DNA from: Virgibacillus phasianinus
GTDB lineage: Bacteria; Bacillota; Bacilli; Bacillales; Amphibacillaceae
Direction of reading: 5' to 3'
DNA length: 64,000 bases
Assembly: GCF_002216775.1 (NCBI RefSeq)
Contig: NZ_CP022315.1
Location: forward strand, 2,356,001-2,420,000
This document shows positions 1-8,631 of the stretch, in pieces. Numbering within the stretch: position 1 is the first letter of the stretch; each line of letters starts with the position of its first letter. The position numbers and the translations under genes are program-made. A model generated the notes under the pieces. The model ran no database searches and was not told the DNA's origin. It worked only from the letters and a program-made list of their open reading frames with translations.

Positions 1-2
1 TA

Positions 3-530
3 TTAGTGTTTGGTCTTGGTATTGTTCTGCAATTTTCATTTACTGGTCTTTGGACATATTTACCCTTTTATCTGGATGGTCCACCATTTTCCCTTTCTTT
101 ACAAGCTATTTCCTATACCTTTTTTGCTTATGGGTTAGGGGTAGTGGGATCACCTTTTGCGGGATGGCTTGCGGGTAAGTTTGGGCTGCGAATCGTAAGA
201 ATATGTGGTGTGATCACATTTGGTACAGGTATATTCTTAACGTTAAGTGATTCATTAGTAATGCTGGTTATTGGATTATGTGTTGGCTGCCTGGGATTCT
301 TTACAGCCCACTCTCTATCAGCGGCATCAGTCAGTGAGCAGGCGACACATCATAAAGGCAGTGCGTCAAGTTTATATCTTGTGTCCTATTATGTTGGCGT
401 TGCGCTTGGCAGCACAGCAGTTGGTCCCTTATATGGCGCAGCAGGCTGGTTGGGCCTGGTGCTGTTCGCAGGTTTACTTCCAATTATTTATATTATTTTT
501 GTAACTGTCTTAACAAAGCGATGGGCTTAA
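3..530 (+). CDS. MFS transporter, C-terminal part (5' truncated)
   Basis: This is the last 175 residues of a membrane transporter. The frame is open from the window edge, so the GTG at 6 is probably internal. About five hydrophobic segments are visible. The loop AGWLAGKFGLRIVR fits the cytoplasmic G-x-x-x-D/G-R-x-G-R signature of the major facilitator superfamily. The protein ends with a short basic tail. The substrate cannot be inferred from this fragment. The stop codon sits in the loop of a terminator-like hairpin, so this gene is transcriptionally separate from the iron operon that follows. Confidence 0.75.
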   Translation, partial: LVFGLGIVLQFSFTGLWTYLPFYLDGPPFSLSLQAISYTFFAYGLGVVGSPFAGWLAGKFGLRIVRICGVITFGTGIFLTLSDSLVMLVIGLCVGCLGFFTAHSLSAASVSEQATHHKGSASSLYLVSYYVGVALGSTAVGPLYGAAGWLGLVLFAGLLPIIYIIFVTVLTKRWA

Positions 531-546
531 TGCCCGTCGCTTTGTT
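512..546 (+). terminator. Hairpin overlapping the MFS stop codon
   Basis: The 15-bp arms 512-526 and 532-546 pair with a single G-U wobble around a 5-nt loop that contains part of the stop codon. No long T-tract follows, so termination may be inefficient. Confidence 0.6.
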
Positions 547-571
547 AGTGTAAACTTGCTAAAATTTTGTG

Positions 572-623
572 TTGACATTTAAAGTTTTTCGTATAATAAT
601 GATGATATTGATAATCGTTATCA
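572..623 (+). promoter_or_regulatory. efeU promoter with Fur box
   Basis: TTGACA at 572-577 and AATAAT at 595-600 are 17 bp apart. The segment 604-622, GATATTGATAATCGTTATC, matches 17 of 19 positions of the classical Fur box and contains the 7-1-7 palindrome TGATAATCGTTATCA (609-623). It lies just downstream of the -10, where Fur-Fe(II) would block transcription when iron is plentiful. Confidence 0.85.
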
Positions 624-646
624 TTTACGAAAAGGAGGTAATTGCC

Positions 647-2104
647 ATGTACAAACGAATACTTTTTTTGATGATTGCCTTTCTAATCTTGATCTTCGCA
701 GGAATAACAGGGCCTGTAGCATTTGCGGAAACGATTCAGGATCACGCAGATGTGTCAAAGACTGTTCTATACATAAAAAAAGCGGTAACGGCCGCCAATA
801 AACAAGACCTTGATAAAGTGAATCAATCGTTCCAATCATTCAAGAAAGAGTGGGTGGACATCAAAAATGAAGTTAGAGAGGGTTCGCTGCCGGTCTATTC
901 TAAAATCCAATCCCAGATTGCAGCGGTATCGTTGGATCTGGTAAATGGGAATGCGAATAAAACACTCGGATCACTGCAAGCTTTACAGAATACTTTACTT
1001 GATTATCAAAACGGTAAACTAAAGAAGGATGGTTCTTCTGCAGAAAAAGTGACCATTCGCTCCTACATTCGGCAATTGAACGAAACGGCTGACTCGATAG
1101 AATCAAATAATCTGGCGAAAGCAGCGGGGCAGGTTAAATCATTGCGTGCAAATTGGCTGGAAATTGAAGGAGACATTGTTAGTAAATCACAACAGGTTTA
1201 TACAAACTCTGAACGGAATCTAGTATTGCTGGAAGGATACGTAGGTAAGGGTAAAACAGATCAAGCGCTAGGGACCGTCAATGAATTGAAAACAGACCTG
1301 GAGCCATTTATAAACAGTTCATATGGAATTTGGGATGCGGCACTTATTCCAATTCGAGAAGGGCTGGAAGCATTGCTCGTAATCGGTGCACTTCTGGCGT
1401 TCACCAATAAAAGAAAGGAAACGAAGGGTGCGCGCTGGGTTTGGGGTGGCATAAGTTTGGGAGTACTTGTCAGCATTGCAATTGGATTTACAGTCAGTTT
1501 TCTATTAAACGCAAGTTCCTTCGGTGAAAACAACTTTATTATCAATGGTGCTACTGGGATTTTTGCCAGCATCATGCTTTTATATGTTAGTTATTGGCTG
1601 CATCGCCATTCTAACGTACAGCGCTGGAATTCCTACATACGCAAGAAGACGGAAAAAACATTCAGCAGCGGTAAGATGTTTTCCTTCGCGCTGATTGCCT
1701 TTCTTGCCGTTCTTCGTGAAGGAATGGAAACAGTTATTTTCCTAATCGGTATGGCTAACCGCATGCCTATCTCAAACCTTATTTTAGGGATTGTTATAGG
1801 ATTTGGAATTTTATCTGTAATAGGCATCTTTATGTTGAAAGTTGGGAAAAAACTGCCATTGAAGCCGTTTTTCCTTGTTTCAAGCTTGATTGTGTTTTAC
1901 ATGTGCATCAAGTTTATGGGATCCGGGATTCATAGCCTGCAGTTGGCAGGTTACATTCCATCAACAATTAATGAGATGATTCCGACCATATCATTCCTTG
2001 GCATCTATCCGTCATGGAGCAGTACACTGCCTCAGCTTATGATTATTATTCTAGCAGTCTTTGTGATTGCTGCTCGTCAATTGAAAATCAGGAGGGCTAT
2101 ATAA
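647..2104 (+). CDS. efeU: EfeU, FTR1-family ferrous/ferric iron permease
   Basis: This is the membrane permease of the EfeUOB (YwbLMN) iron uptake system. The ATG at 647 follows AAAGGAGG with good spacing and opens a clear signal peptide (MYKRILFLMIAF...), so longer upstream starts were rejected. The first 240 residues form a helical extracytoplasmic domain with two similar repeats. The C-terminal half has seven hydrophobic segments and both FTR1 REGxE iron-binding motifs, REGLEALLVIG near residue 247 and REGMETVIF near residue 360. The length of 485 aa fits Bacillus EfeU. The stop TAA shares one base with the efeO start, indicating translational coupling. Fur control is expected from the upstream box. 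Confidence 0.93.
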   Translation: MYKRILFLMIAFLILIFAGITGPVAFAETIQDHADVSKTVLYIKKAVTAANKQDLDKVNQSFQSFKKEWVDIKNEVREGSLPVYSKIQSQIAAVSLDLVNGNANKTLGSLQALQNTLLDYQNGKLKKDGSSAEKVTIRSYIRQLNETADSIESNNLAKAAGQVKSLRANWLEIEGDIVSKSQQVYTNSERNLVLLEGYVGKGKTDQALGTVNELKTDLEPFINSSYGIWDAALIPIREGLEALLVIGALLAFTNKRKETKGARWVWGGISLGVLVSIAIGFTVSFLLNASSFGENNFIINGATGIFASIMLLYVSYWLHRHSNVQRWNSYIRKKTEKTFSSGKMFSFALIAFLAVLREGMETVIFLIGMANRMPISNLILGIVIGFGILSVIGIFMLKVGKKLPLKPFFLVSSLIVFYMCIKFMGSGIHSLQLAGYIPSTINEMIPTISFLGIYPSWSSTLPQLMIIILAVFVIAARQLKIRRAI

Positions 2105-3264
2105 TGCAGTTCAAAAAAACGGTGGGGTTATTATTATCACTCACTTTACTTATTACCATGCTTGCAGCGTGCGGTGAAAACAATACAAAATCAGATAAAA
2201 TAAATGAAGAATCTGTGGCAAGTGAAACAGATTCCGTAAAAGAACTTGCGAAGGACTTGCAGAAAATAAATGCTAATCTGCAAGCCGCTGCAAAAGAGAA
2301 TAAGCAAGACGAAGTAAAAAAAATAGGTGAAAAATTAAATGATCAATGGCTCACAACTGAGAATAAAATCAGGGATGCATATCCGCTTCTTTATACAGAC
2401 GTTGAAAAGTATTTGCTGCCACTATATACAGAAGTAACGACAGACTCTATGGATCAAAATAAAGTCATCGAGCTTGCAGGTAGTTTACAAGATTCGCTTG
2501 GAAAACTAGAAAATGCGAAAGAGACAGCAATGAAAAGTTCTGAACTGCTGGATAAAGCGGTGAAGAATTACCGGGAATATGTAAATGATCAAACAGAGCA
2601 GTTGGTGGCAACAACAAAAGAATTTACTGATGCTGTTAAGGCCGGAAAGATAGAGAAAGCAAAAGAACTTTATGCGGATGCCCGCGTCTTTTACGAACGG
2701 ATTGAACCAATCGCGGAGAGCTTTGGTGACTTAGATCCTAAAATTGACGCTCGTGAAACCGATGTGGAACCTGCTGACTGGAGCGGTTTTCACAGGATTG
2801 AGAAAGCACTTTGGAAAGATAAATCGTTAGAAGGTATGGATAAAGTGGCAGATCAGTTGAACAAAGATGTGCTTGCATTGCAGGAAAAAGTGAAACAAGT
2901 GGACTTAAGTCCTACTCAGGTAGTTGCTGGGTCAATGGAACTGCTGAATGAGGCAGCTATCTCTAAAATTACCGGGGAAGAGGAACGTTATTCACATATT
3001 GATTTAGTGGATTTCGCTGCGAATGTGGAGGGCTCACAGGCAGTCTATCATGCCATCATTCCGGCGTTGCAGGAAAAGGACAGCAAGCTTGCAGATCAGT
3101 TAGATAAACAATTTATCGCATTAATGGATACGCTCAATCAGTATAAGAAGAACGGCGAATACGTACTTTACACGGAATTAACCGATGAACAAATTCGTGA
3201 TTTAAGCAGTAAACTTAGCGTTTTATCTGAAAAAATGGCCCAAACCGCAGCTATTTTTCAGTGA
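2104..3264 (+). CDS. efeO: EfeO/EfeM-type iron-binding lipoprotein (M75/imelysin-like)
   Basis: This is the extracytoplasmic partner of EfeU. The 386-aa product starts with a lipoprotein signal ending in the lipobox LAAC, so it is anchored outside the membrane. An N-terminal helical region of about 120 residues, related to the EfeU extension, is followed by an imelysin/M75 domain with the HxxE motif (FHRIEKALW, near residue 235), the proposed metal site. The family is thought to bind iron and pass it to EfeU. The start overlaps the efeU stop by one base. Confidence 0.92.
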   Translation: MQFKKTVGLLLSLTLLITMLAACGENNTKSDKINEESVASETDSVKELAKDLQKINANLQAAAKENKQDEVKKIGEKLNDQWLTTENKIRDAYPLLYTDVEKYLLPLYTEVTTDSMDQNKVIELAGSLQDSLGKLENAKETAMKSSELLDKAVKNYREYVNDQTEQLVATTKEFTDAVKAGKIEKAKELYADARVFYERIEPIAESFGDLDPKIDARETDVEPADWSGFHRIEKALWKDKSLEGMDKVADQLNKDVLALQEKVKQVDLSPTQVVAGSMELLNEAAISKITGEEERYSHIDLVDFAANVEGSQAVYHAIIPALQEKDSKLADQLDKQFIALMDTLNQYKKNGEYVLYTELTDEQIRDLSSKLSVLSEKMAQTAAIFQ

Positions 3265-3274
3265 ATAGATTTTT

Positions 3275-3306
3275 AGCGCAAGCGCCTCTTTGGCGCTTAC
3301 GCTTTT
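3275..3306 (+). terminator. Intra-operon hairpin between efeO and efeB
   Basis: The 12-bp arms 3275-3286 and 3292-3303 contain one mismatch, with the 5-nt loop TCTTT, and are followed by TTTT. The hairpin lies between efeO and efeB. It probably causes partial termination or protects the 3' end, lowering efeB relative to efeUO. Confidence 0.6.
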
Positions 3307-3323
3307 CATAGGAGGATTTTGCA

Positions 3324-4550
3324 ATGGATGAAAAAAAGGTTTCACGTCGGGAAATAATAAAGATGTCCCTTCTTACCGGAACGGGTATAGCAATTGGGGC
3401 GAGCGGGCTGGGCTCGATTGCCACGATGACGGAAGCCTTTGGTGACACAGCTGAACAACCGAAAAAAAAGGATAACACGATTCCGTTTTATGGCAAACAT
3501 CAGGCAGGAATCATTACTCCACAGCAGACGTATACCTATGTTGCTGCCTTTGACCTGCAAACTGACCGGAAACAAGAAGTGATTGATTTGTTTAAACAAT
3601 GGACCCAACTTAGCGCAGTGATGAGCGCGGGGCAGGTGGAACATGCTTATGAGAATGATTGGTTGCCACCCAAAGATACTGGTGAAGCACTAGGTCTTAC
3701 GGCCGCAAAGTTAACCGTTACATTTGGACTTGGTTCATCATTTTTTGAAAAAGATGATGTTGACCGATATGGAATATTGAAGAAAAAGCCTCGTCATCTA
3801 AAACCAATTCCCGCCATGCCTAGAGACGGGTTAGAAGATCCTTATATTGGCGGGGATGTGTGTGTACAGGTTTGTGCAGAGGATCAACAGGTAGCGTTCC
3901 ATGCAATCCGCAATATGATTAAAACAGGAATCGGCAAGGCTGAAGTGAAGTGGTTACAATCCGGTTTTATCAGTGCACCAAAAGGGGAGACCCCTCGTAA
4001 TTTATTCGGGTTCAAAGATGGTTCCGCAAATGTTCCAGCAACCAATCAAGATGCACTAAATCAGATTGTTTGGGTTGATGACGATAAACAGAATTGGATG
4101 AATGGTGGATCATACCTTGCATTTCGTAGGATTCAGATGTTTTTAGAGGTGTGGGACCGCTCCTCTTTAAAAGACCAGGAAGATACATTTGGCCGAAAAA
4201 AACTGTCTGGGGCTGCCTATGGTAAAAGTGAAGAACACGCGCATGTAAATGAAGAGAAGCTTCCACCTAATTCACATGTGCGGTTAGCGAAAAGTACCGG
4301 TCAGGAAATATACCGCCGCGCTTATTCGTATACAGATGGAGTAAATCCGAGAACGGGTGCTATTGATGCGGGATTAGCTTTCATCAGCTATCAAAAAAAT
4401 CCTGACAAACAGTTCGTACCAATGTTAAAAAAGATGAGTTTGAGGGACAACTTAAATGAATATACCAAACATGTAGGAAGTGCGTTATTTGCGTGCCCAA
4501 AAGGCGTCCAAAAAGGCGAATATATTGCACAAGGGTTATTAGAGGACTGA
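3324..4550 (+). CDS. efeB: EfeB, Tat-exported DyP-type peroxidase
   Basis: This heme peroxidase of the EfeUOB system is thought to oxidise ferrous iron or release iron from heme outside the membrane. The 408-aa product begins with a twin-arginine signal (SRREIIKMS followed by a hydrophobic stretch), consistent with folded export. The DyP signature GxxDG is present as FGFKDGSANVP near residue 230. A later HVRLAK segment supplies the likely proximal heme His. The start ATG follows GGAGG. It is the third gene of the Fur-controlled operon, separated from efeO by a hairpin. Confidence 0.93.
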   Translation: MDEKKVSRREIIKMSLLTGTGIAIGASGLGSIATMTEAFGDTAEQPKKKDNTIPFYGKHQAGIITPQQTYTYVAAFDLQTDRKQEVIDLFKQWTQLSAVMSAGQVEHAYENDWLPPKDTGEALGLTAAKLTVTFGLGSSFFEKDDVDRYGILKKKPRHLKPIPAMPRDGLEDPYIGGDVCVQVCAEDQQVAFHAIRNMIKTGIGKAEVKWLQSGFISAPKGETPRNLFGFKDGSANVPATNQDALNQIVWVDDDKQNWMNGGSYLAFRRIQMFLEVWDRSSLKDQEDTFGRKKLSGAAYGKSEEHAHVNEEKLPPNSHVRLAKSTGQEIYRRAYSYTDGVNPRTGAIDAGLAFISYQKNPDKQFVPMLKKMSLRDNLNEYTKHVGSALFACPKGVQKGEYIAQGLLED

Positions 4551-4579
4551 GACAAAAATGTTTGGTCAAAGGGAAATCC

Positions 4580-4634
4580 GAACTATGATTCAAAATTCTT
4601 TAATTAGATTTTGAAGTAGTTCGGATATTTTCTT
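4580..4634 (+). terminator. Terminator after efeB
   Basis: TCCGAACTA and TAGTTCGGA form the outer stem, with an inner TTCAAAAT/ATTTTGAA helix, followed by TATTTTC. It closes the efe operon; the convergent minus-strand operon ends at 4701. Confidence 0.7.
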
Positions 4635-4654
4635 AGCTGTTGATATAAACTGCT

Positions 4655-4720
4655 GCGACGTAGCGGCAACGTGTTTTTCCGCAGCGGTGGGCTAACAATC
4701 CTATGAAGTTACGTTACAGC
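4655..4720. repeat. Dispersed intergenic repeat, right-end fragment
   Basis: CCGCAGCGGTGGGCTAACA and the following bases to about 4715 resemble segments at 37735-37770 and 55975-56010 (CCGCAGCGGTGGACTAACA...TATAAAGTTAC). It looks like the end of a larger dispersed element seen almost entire at 55.6-56.1 kb. Confidence 0.55.
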
Positions 4721-5060
4721 CTTTTTGCAATTCCAACGATCCTTTTACGATTAGTTGATTTTCAACGAACCCTTTGAACGGATAAGAAAGGTCCTTTTTT
4801 TCGCCTATCTCTATGGCCATGACATCATCAGCGTATAGAGGTGCTGAAAATGTCATGGTATAAGTTTCAAGTGTTTCTTTACCAAAAAAATATTCTGTTG
4901 ATAGGACGTTCCAAAGCTTTGCCATTATTAGCATTCCATGTACTATTCCACCTGTGTATCCATGCTGTTTGGCATAAGTACCATTTAAGTGAATAGGATT
5001 GTGGTCACCCGCGATAGATGCAAAGTTACGAATATCCTCTTTCGTAATTGTCATGTTCAT
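4701..5060 (-). CDS. MaoC-like hot-dog dehydratase subunit
   Basis: This 119-aa product is a MaoC/R-hydratase hot-dog domain. The segment FASIAGDHNPIHLN matches the hydratase-2 motif, with Asp and His as the catalytic pair. It should hydrate or dehydrate 3-hydroxyacyl thioesters. The start at 5060 makes an ATGA overlap with the stop of the upstream gene. An upstream extension in the same frame was rejected because it would run inside that gene. Together the two small genes look like a split two-subunit dehydratase (catalytic half plus FAS1-type half), as in mycobacterial HadAB. It is last in the bioY operon. The substrate is unknown. Confidence 0.8.
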   Translation of the reverse strand: MNMTITKEDIRNFASIAGDHNPIHLNGTYAKQHGYTGGIVHGMLIMAKLWNVLSTEYFFGKETLETYTMTFSAPLYADDVMAIEIGEKKDLSYPFKGFVENQLIVKGSLELQKGCNVTS

Positions 5061-5416
5061 GGCTGCCCCCCTGAGACCAGCTCCATCGTTCCCGTAAAGC
5101 AAGGCGTGCCCCGCAATGTGCAAATGCGTAGTGTCTGCTTGCTAAAGGTAACATCTTTTCGCGTATATCGTTTATCAAGGGTTACACTGGCCCTGTATTT
5201 TTCATTTGCGACCATTGGTGTATGCATAACACATTGTTGTTTTCGGTGGATGATTGGCGGCTTAAATGTCCATGGAATGTTGACCCACTGGTAAGCGATC
5301 ATGGGCATTGTATAGTGAAGAATTAATTTATCCCGTTTATCGGTTTCTCCTAACATTCGCTGATACAATACTATTTGCTCTTCCGTGAAAGTAACAACTT
5401 TTTCTTCTGACTTCAA
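5057..5416 (-). CDS. FAS1-type dehydratase partner (MaoC N-like hot-dog)
   Basis: This 119-aa protein appears to be the non-catalytic or substrate-binding hot-dog subunit partnering the downstream MaoC domain. It lacks the D-x4-H hydratase motif. The segment MPMIAYQWVNIPW and the downstream VTLDKRYTRKDVTF resemble the FAS1-like dehydratase N-domain. It overlaps the thiolase stop by 4 bp and the next start by an ATGA, so the three are tightly coupled. The assignment rests on general similarity and on context. Confidence 0.6.
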   Translation of the reverse strand: MKSEEKVVTFTEEQIVLYQRMLGETDKRDKLILHYTMPMIAYQWVNIPWTFKPPIIHRKQQCVMHTPMVANEKYRASVTLDKRYTRKDVTFSKQTLRICTLRGTPCFTGTMELVSGGQP

Positions 5417-6507
5417 TTTATCACCTCAAATAATACTGCGACTCCAATTCCGCCTGCGCTGCCTATTGCGGCAATTACATAGGTATAATTCTTATTCCGT
5501 TTAGCTTCATAAAATAATCTTGTCACAAGTGCGGAACCAGATGCTGCATATGGATGCCCAACTGTTAATGCACCGCCATTAACATTCAATTTTTCATAAG
5601 GAATATGAAGTTCCTTTGCGCATGCTGCGATTTTAGATGCAAATGCTTCATTTATTTCAAACAGGTCAATATCCGCAATTGACAGATTATGTTGCGCAAG
5701 TATTTTTCTAATTGCATAAACTGGCGCAATGCCAGGGGAATTGGGATGAACACCACTTACAGCACTGCCAGCAAATCGCAGTGCAGGCGTAAGGCCGTAT
5801 GATTTGGCCATGGTTTCTTCCATGACAAGTACAGCACTACCCCCATCATGAATACCACAGCTGTTCACAGCCGTCACGGTTCCCCCGTTTAGAAATATCG
5901 GTTTGGCACGGTCAACTAACCTCTCAATGTTACGCCGTTTCAGGAAGGCTTCATCTTGATTCATGTGCAGGATCGGGATAATTTCATCCCTAGTTAAACC
6001 TTTATGATAGGCATTCCAACTCCGCTTGTAGCTCATCAATGTATATTCATCCTGCATTTGTCTTGATATATCAAAGTTTCGTGCCACATTTTCCGCACCA
6101 ATTCCCATATCTGTATCACCAATCGACTCTGGTGCAAATTGAGCCCGCTTTGTATATGGTGATGTACTTGCGCTCTCTATACCACCTGCGATATAACAGC
6201 TGCCAGCATGACCCTGAATCCAGTAACATGCGGTGCGAATAGCTTCTAACCCTGCGCTGCATTGACGATCGAGAGTCATTCCAGGCAGTGTAAGCGGCAA
6301 ACCCGCTTCGAGCGCAGAAAATCTTGCTATATTTCCACCAGGGCCGACGACGTTGCCTAATATGACATCATCTAACTCAGGTTCAAATCCGCTTGCAAGA
6401 TCAGCCAATAACGGGGATGCAAGTTCCTGCGGCTGCATGGATTCAAGCATGCCATTTTTCTGTCCAAATGGTGTACGCTTGGCCCGAACAATTACTGCTC
6501 TATGCAT
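5413..6507 (-). CDS. yhfS: Thiolase-family acyltransferase, YhfS-like
   Basis: This 364-aa thiolase-fold enzyme would join or cleave beta-ketoacyl-CoA. The nucleophilic Cys83 (DRQCSAG), the NEAFA motif (286-290) and the GHPYAASG His318 are present. The usual C-terminal catalytic Cys (C-x-G-G-G-x-G) is absent: residues 349-355 read GSAGGIG. Either the second acid/base step works differently or the reaction is not classical. B. subtilis yhfS-yhfT-yhfU has the same gene set, and its yhfU is a BioY biotin transporter. The start overlaps the ligase gene by 16 bp. The role in biotin physiology is unresolved. Confidence 0.82.
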   Translation of the reverse strand: MHRAVIVRAKRTPFGQKNGMLESMQPQELASPLLADLASGFEPELDDVILGNVVGPGGNIARFSALEAGLPLTLPGMTLDRQCSAGLEAIRTACYWIQGHAGSCYIAGGIESASTSPYTKRAQFAPESIGDTDMGIGAENVARNFDISRQMQDEYTLMSYKRSWNAYHKGLTRDEIIPILHMNQDEAFLKRRNIERLVDRAKPIFLNGGTVTAVNSCGIHDGGSAVLVMEETMAKSYGLTPALRFAGSAVSGVHPNSPGIAPVYAIRKILAQHNLSIADIDLFEINEAFASKIAACAKELHIPYEKLNVNGGALTVGHPYAASGSALVTRLFYEAKRNKNYTYVIAAIGSAGGIGVAVLFEVIN

Positions 6508-7952
6508 TTGGATAGCAACCTTCTTTCTGCAATCAAATGAAGTTCTTTTCTTGCAATCTTACCACTGATTGTATGCGGGATGCTTTCTTTCATGATCCAC
6601 TTTCTGGGTACCTTATAAGAAGCCAGATAATCTTTGCACCATCTTTTCAATGACAATATGCTTGTACTGCCGTCAATAATTGCGACGGCAACTTCACCCC
6701 AATAATCACTTGAAATACTTGTGACAGCAGCCTCATATACATCTGTATGCATCATTAACACATTTTCTATTTCTTCCGGGAAGATATTAATTCCTCCATA
6801 ATTAATGATATTTTTTTCACGGCCTATGATATACAGATAACCTTCTTCATCCAGGTATCCCATATCATCGACAGTGAACCAATCATCCTTATGAAATTTG
6901 TTAGGGTGGGTGGTGTAACCAGAAAATAACATCGGGCTTTTTACGAAAATCTTACCAGTCTCCTGATTGTATGCCAGCTCCTGATTTGCCTGTCTGATTT
7001 GAATTTCCACGTTGTGACATGCCTTTCCGACTGATGCCGGTTTATTAATGTTTTCCTGATCAGAAAGGGAGGTAACAAAGCTCAATTCGCTTGCCCCGTA
7101 AAATTCGTACATGATCATTCCCGAAAATAATTTGCGCATCCGCTGTTTGGAGTTCTTCTCCCATTTCGCGCCAGAAGATATAATTTTAAATGAATTAGTT
7201 ACCGGCACGTTTTCCCGTAACATTGCTTCAATCATTGTTGGAACGGTATAAACAACGGAAACACTATCAGAGAAGATTGCCCTCAGGATCGTTGCGGGAG
7301 AAAATTTTCGCTGCAGATGCACTGTCCCTCCTAGATATAGCGTGCTAATAGCACCATATAAAAAATGGGAATGAACGAGTGACCCGGGAATAAGAACACG
7401 ATCATCGGCGTCCATATGAAAGTCGTTTTTATTACATGCAAAACTTGCAATCCATGAGGCATGGGAACGTGTAAATGCCTTTGGCTCACCTGTTGAACCA
7501 GATGTGAAACCAATATGAAAATCTTTGTCATTTATTGTATTTACCGGTACATTTGTAAAACTAGCGATAGTTATTTCTTCCTGCGCCTGTTCCCAACAGA
7601 CAATAGGTACATCTTCTATTTTTATTTTTGATGCCAATTTTTTCGTTGTTATAATAAGAGCTGGACTAGTATGCTGAAGTCGTTTCTCTATTTCGGCTGG
7701 TTTCCACTTTGTATCAAGTGGCATGGCAATCCATCCAGCCGCAGCAGCACCTGTATATACCTGCAGGAACTCAATACAGTTAGGAAAAAAAATACCTACC
7801 TTTTTTTCAGTGCCCTGGGAATAAAACCAGTTTGCAGTTTGGTTAATCAATTTGGACCATTTGCCATATGATATCTCTGTATCGCCCAATTGTACGGCTG
7901 TTTTATTTGGAAACTCCGCAGCGTGTTCCGTATAGGTGCTAGTAATATTCAT
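6492..7952 (-). CDS. yhfT: Acyl-CoA ligase (AMP-forming), YhfT-like
   Basis: This 486-aa adenylate-forming enzyme would activate a fatty or dicarboxylic acid to the acyl-CoA with ATP. Seen motifs are the P-loop FTSGSTGEPKAFTRSH (about 150-165), YGASE, DDWFTVDDMGYLDEEGYLYI (the A7/A8 region) and a C-terminal GKIARKEL with the catalytic Lys. It lies 26 bp after bioY behind an AGGGGG ribosome site and overlaps the thiolase gene, consistent with one transcript. The substrate is not apparent. Pimelate or a biotin-related acid is an inference from the BirA control only. Confidence 0.87.
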   Translation of the reverse strand: MNITSTYTEHAAEFPNKTAVQLGDTEISYGKWSKLINQTANWFYSQGTEKKVGIFFPNCIEFLQVYTGAAAAGWIAMPLDTKWKPAEIEKRLQHTSPALIITTKKLASKIKIEDVPIVCWEQAQEEITIASFTNVPVNTINDKDFHIGFTSGSTGEPKAFTRSHASWIASFACNKNDFHMDADDRVLIPGSLVHSHFLYGAISTLYLGGTVHLQRKFSPATILRAIFSDSVSVVYTVPTMIEAMLRENVPVTNSFKIISSGAKWEKNSKQRMRKLFSGMIMYEFYGASELSFVTSLSDQENINKPASVGKACHNVEIQIRQANQELAYNQETGKIFVKSPMLFSGYTTHPNKFHKDDWFTVDDMGYLDEEGYLYIIGREKNIINYGGINIFPEEIENVLMMHTDVYEAAVTSISSDYWGEVAVAIIDGSTSILSLKRWCKDYLASYKVPRKWIMKESIPHTISGKIARKELHLIAERRLLSKCIEQ

Positions 7953-7978
7953 TTGACATCCCCCTATTAAAAAATGAC

Positions 7979-8536
7979 TTATCCTGCGCGGGCAGCTTTG
8001 GCGTTATTAAAAATTGGATATTTATGTAGTTTCACCACAAGGAATGAAGCAATAATGGCTTTTATCACATCTCCAGGCAGGTAAACTAAACTAAGCTGAA
8101 TAGCATGAGAGATTGATATATTCATAATCATCGCTTGAAAAGGAATACCAAACAAATAGATTACGAAAATACCTACTGTTAAATTAAATGCTAATACATG
8201 CCAAAGTCTTAGTCGAGGGATTTTATGTAACACATAACCGATCAGGAATGCTGTAATTGGATAGGAGAGAATGTATCCGCCACTTGGTCCAAAAAAGACA
8301 CCGAATCCGCCTCTTCCCCCGGAAAGTAGAGGAATCCCAACTGCCACTAAAAGTAAAAATACCATTTGACTCCACGCTCCAAGTCTCCCGCCAAGCAATC
8401 CGCCAGATAAGAGAACACCTAATGTTTGCAGTGTTATTGGTACTGGTGTAAAGCTTAGCATTAAAGGTGGAACCAGTCCTAATGCTCCCATTATGGAGGC
8501 AAAAAGGGCAACAAATGTTATTTCTTTTGCTCTCAT
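7979..8536 (-). CDS. bioY: BioY biotin transporter (S component)
   Basis: This 185-aa integral membrane protein with about six hydrophobic segments matches BioY. Its early GALGLVPPLMLSFTPVPITLQTLGVLLSG-type region is characteristic of the family, and further segments follow to a short basic tail. BioY binds biotin and works alone or with an ECF ATPase module. It is the first gene of the operon, with AAAAGGAGAG before the ATG at 8536. A BirA-type operator overlaps its promoter, so biotin should repress the whole operon. Confidence 0.92.
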   Translation of the reverse strand: MRAKEITFVALFASIMGALGLVPPLMLSFTPVPITLQTLGVLLSGGLLGGRLGAWSQMVFLLLVAVGIPLLSGGRGGFGVFFGPSGGYILSYPITAFLIGYVLHKIPRLRLWHVLAFNLTVGIFVIYLFGIPFQAMIMNISISHAIQLSLVYLPGDVIKAIIASFLVVKLHKYPIFNNAKAARAG

Positions 8537-8570
8537 ATAAAACTCTCCTTTTTTCAGACTTACCTCTCAA

Positions 8571-8624
8571 ATCATAAAAGAAACAGACAGAATATGTCAA
8601 CCTTTTATATATAACGGTTTACAT
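8571..8624 (-). promoter_or_regulatory. bioY promoter with BirA-type operator
   Basis: Reading the minus strand, TTGACA (8600-8595) and TATGAT (8576-8571) are 18 bp apart. On the plus strand, ATGTCAACC (8594-8602) and GGTTTACAT (8616-8624) form an inverted repeat with a 13-bp spacer. This matches the Bacillus BirA operator type (T-G-T-x-A-A-C-C, spacer, G-G-T-T-x-A-C-A). The operator overlaps the -35. Confidence 0.88.
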
Positions 8625-8631
8625 TATGCGC

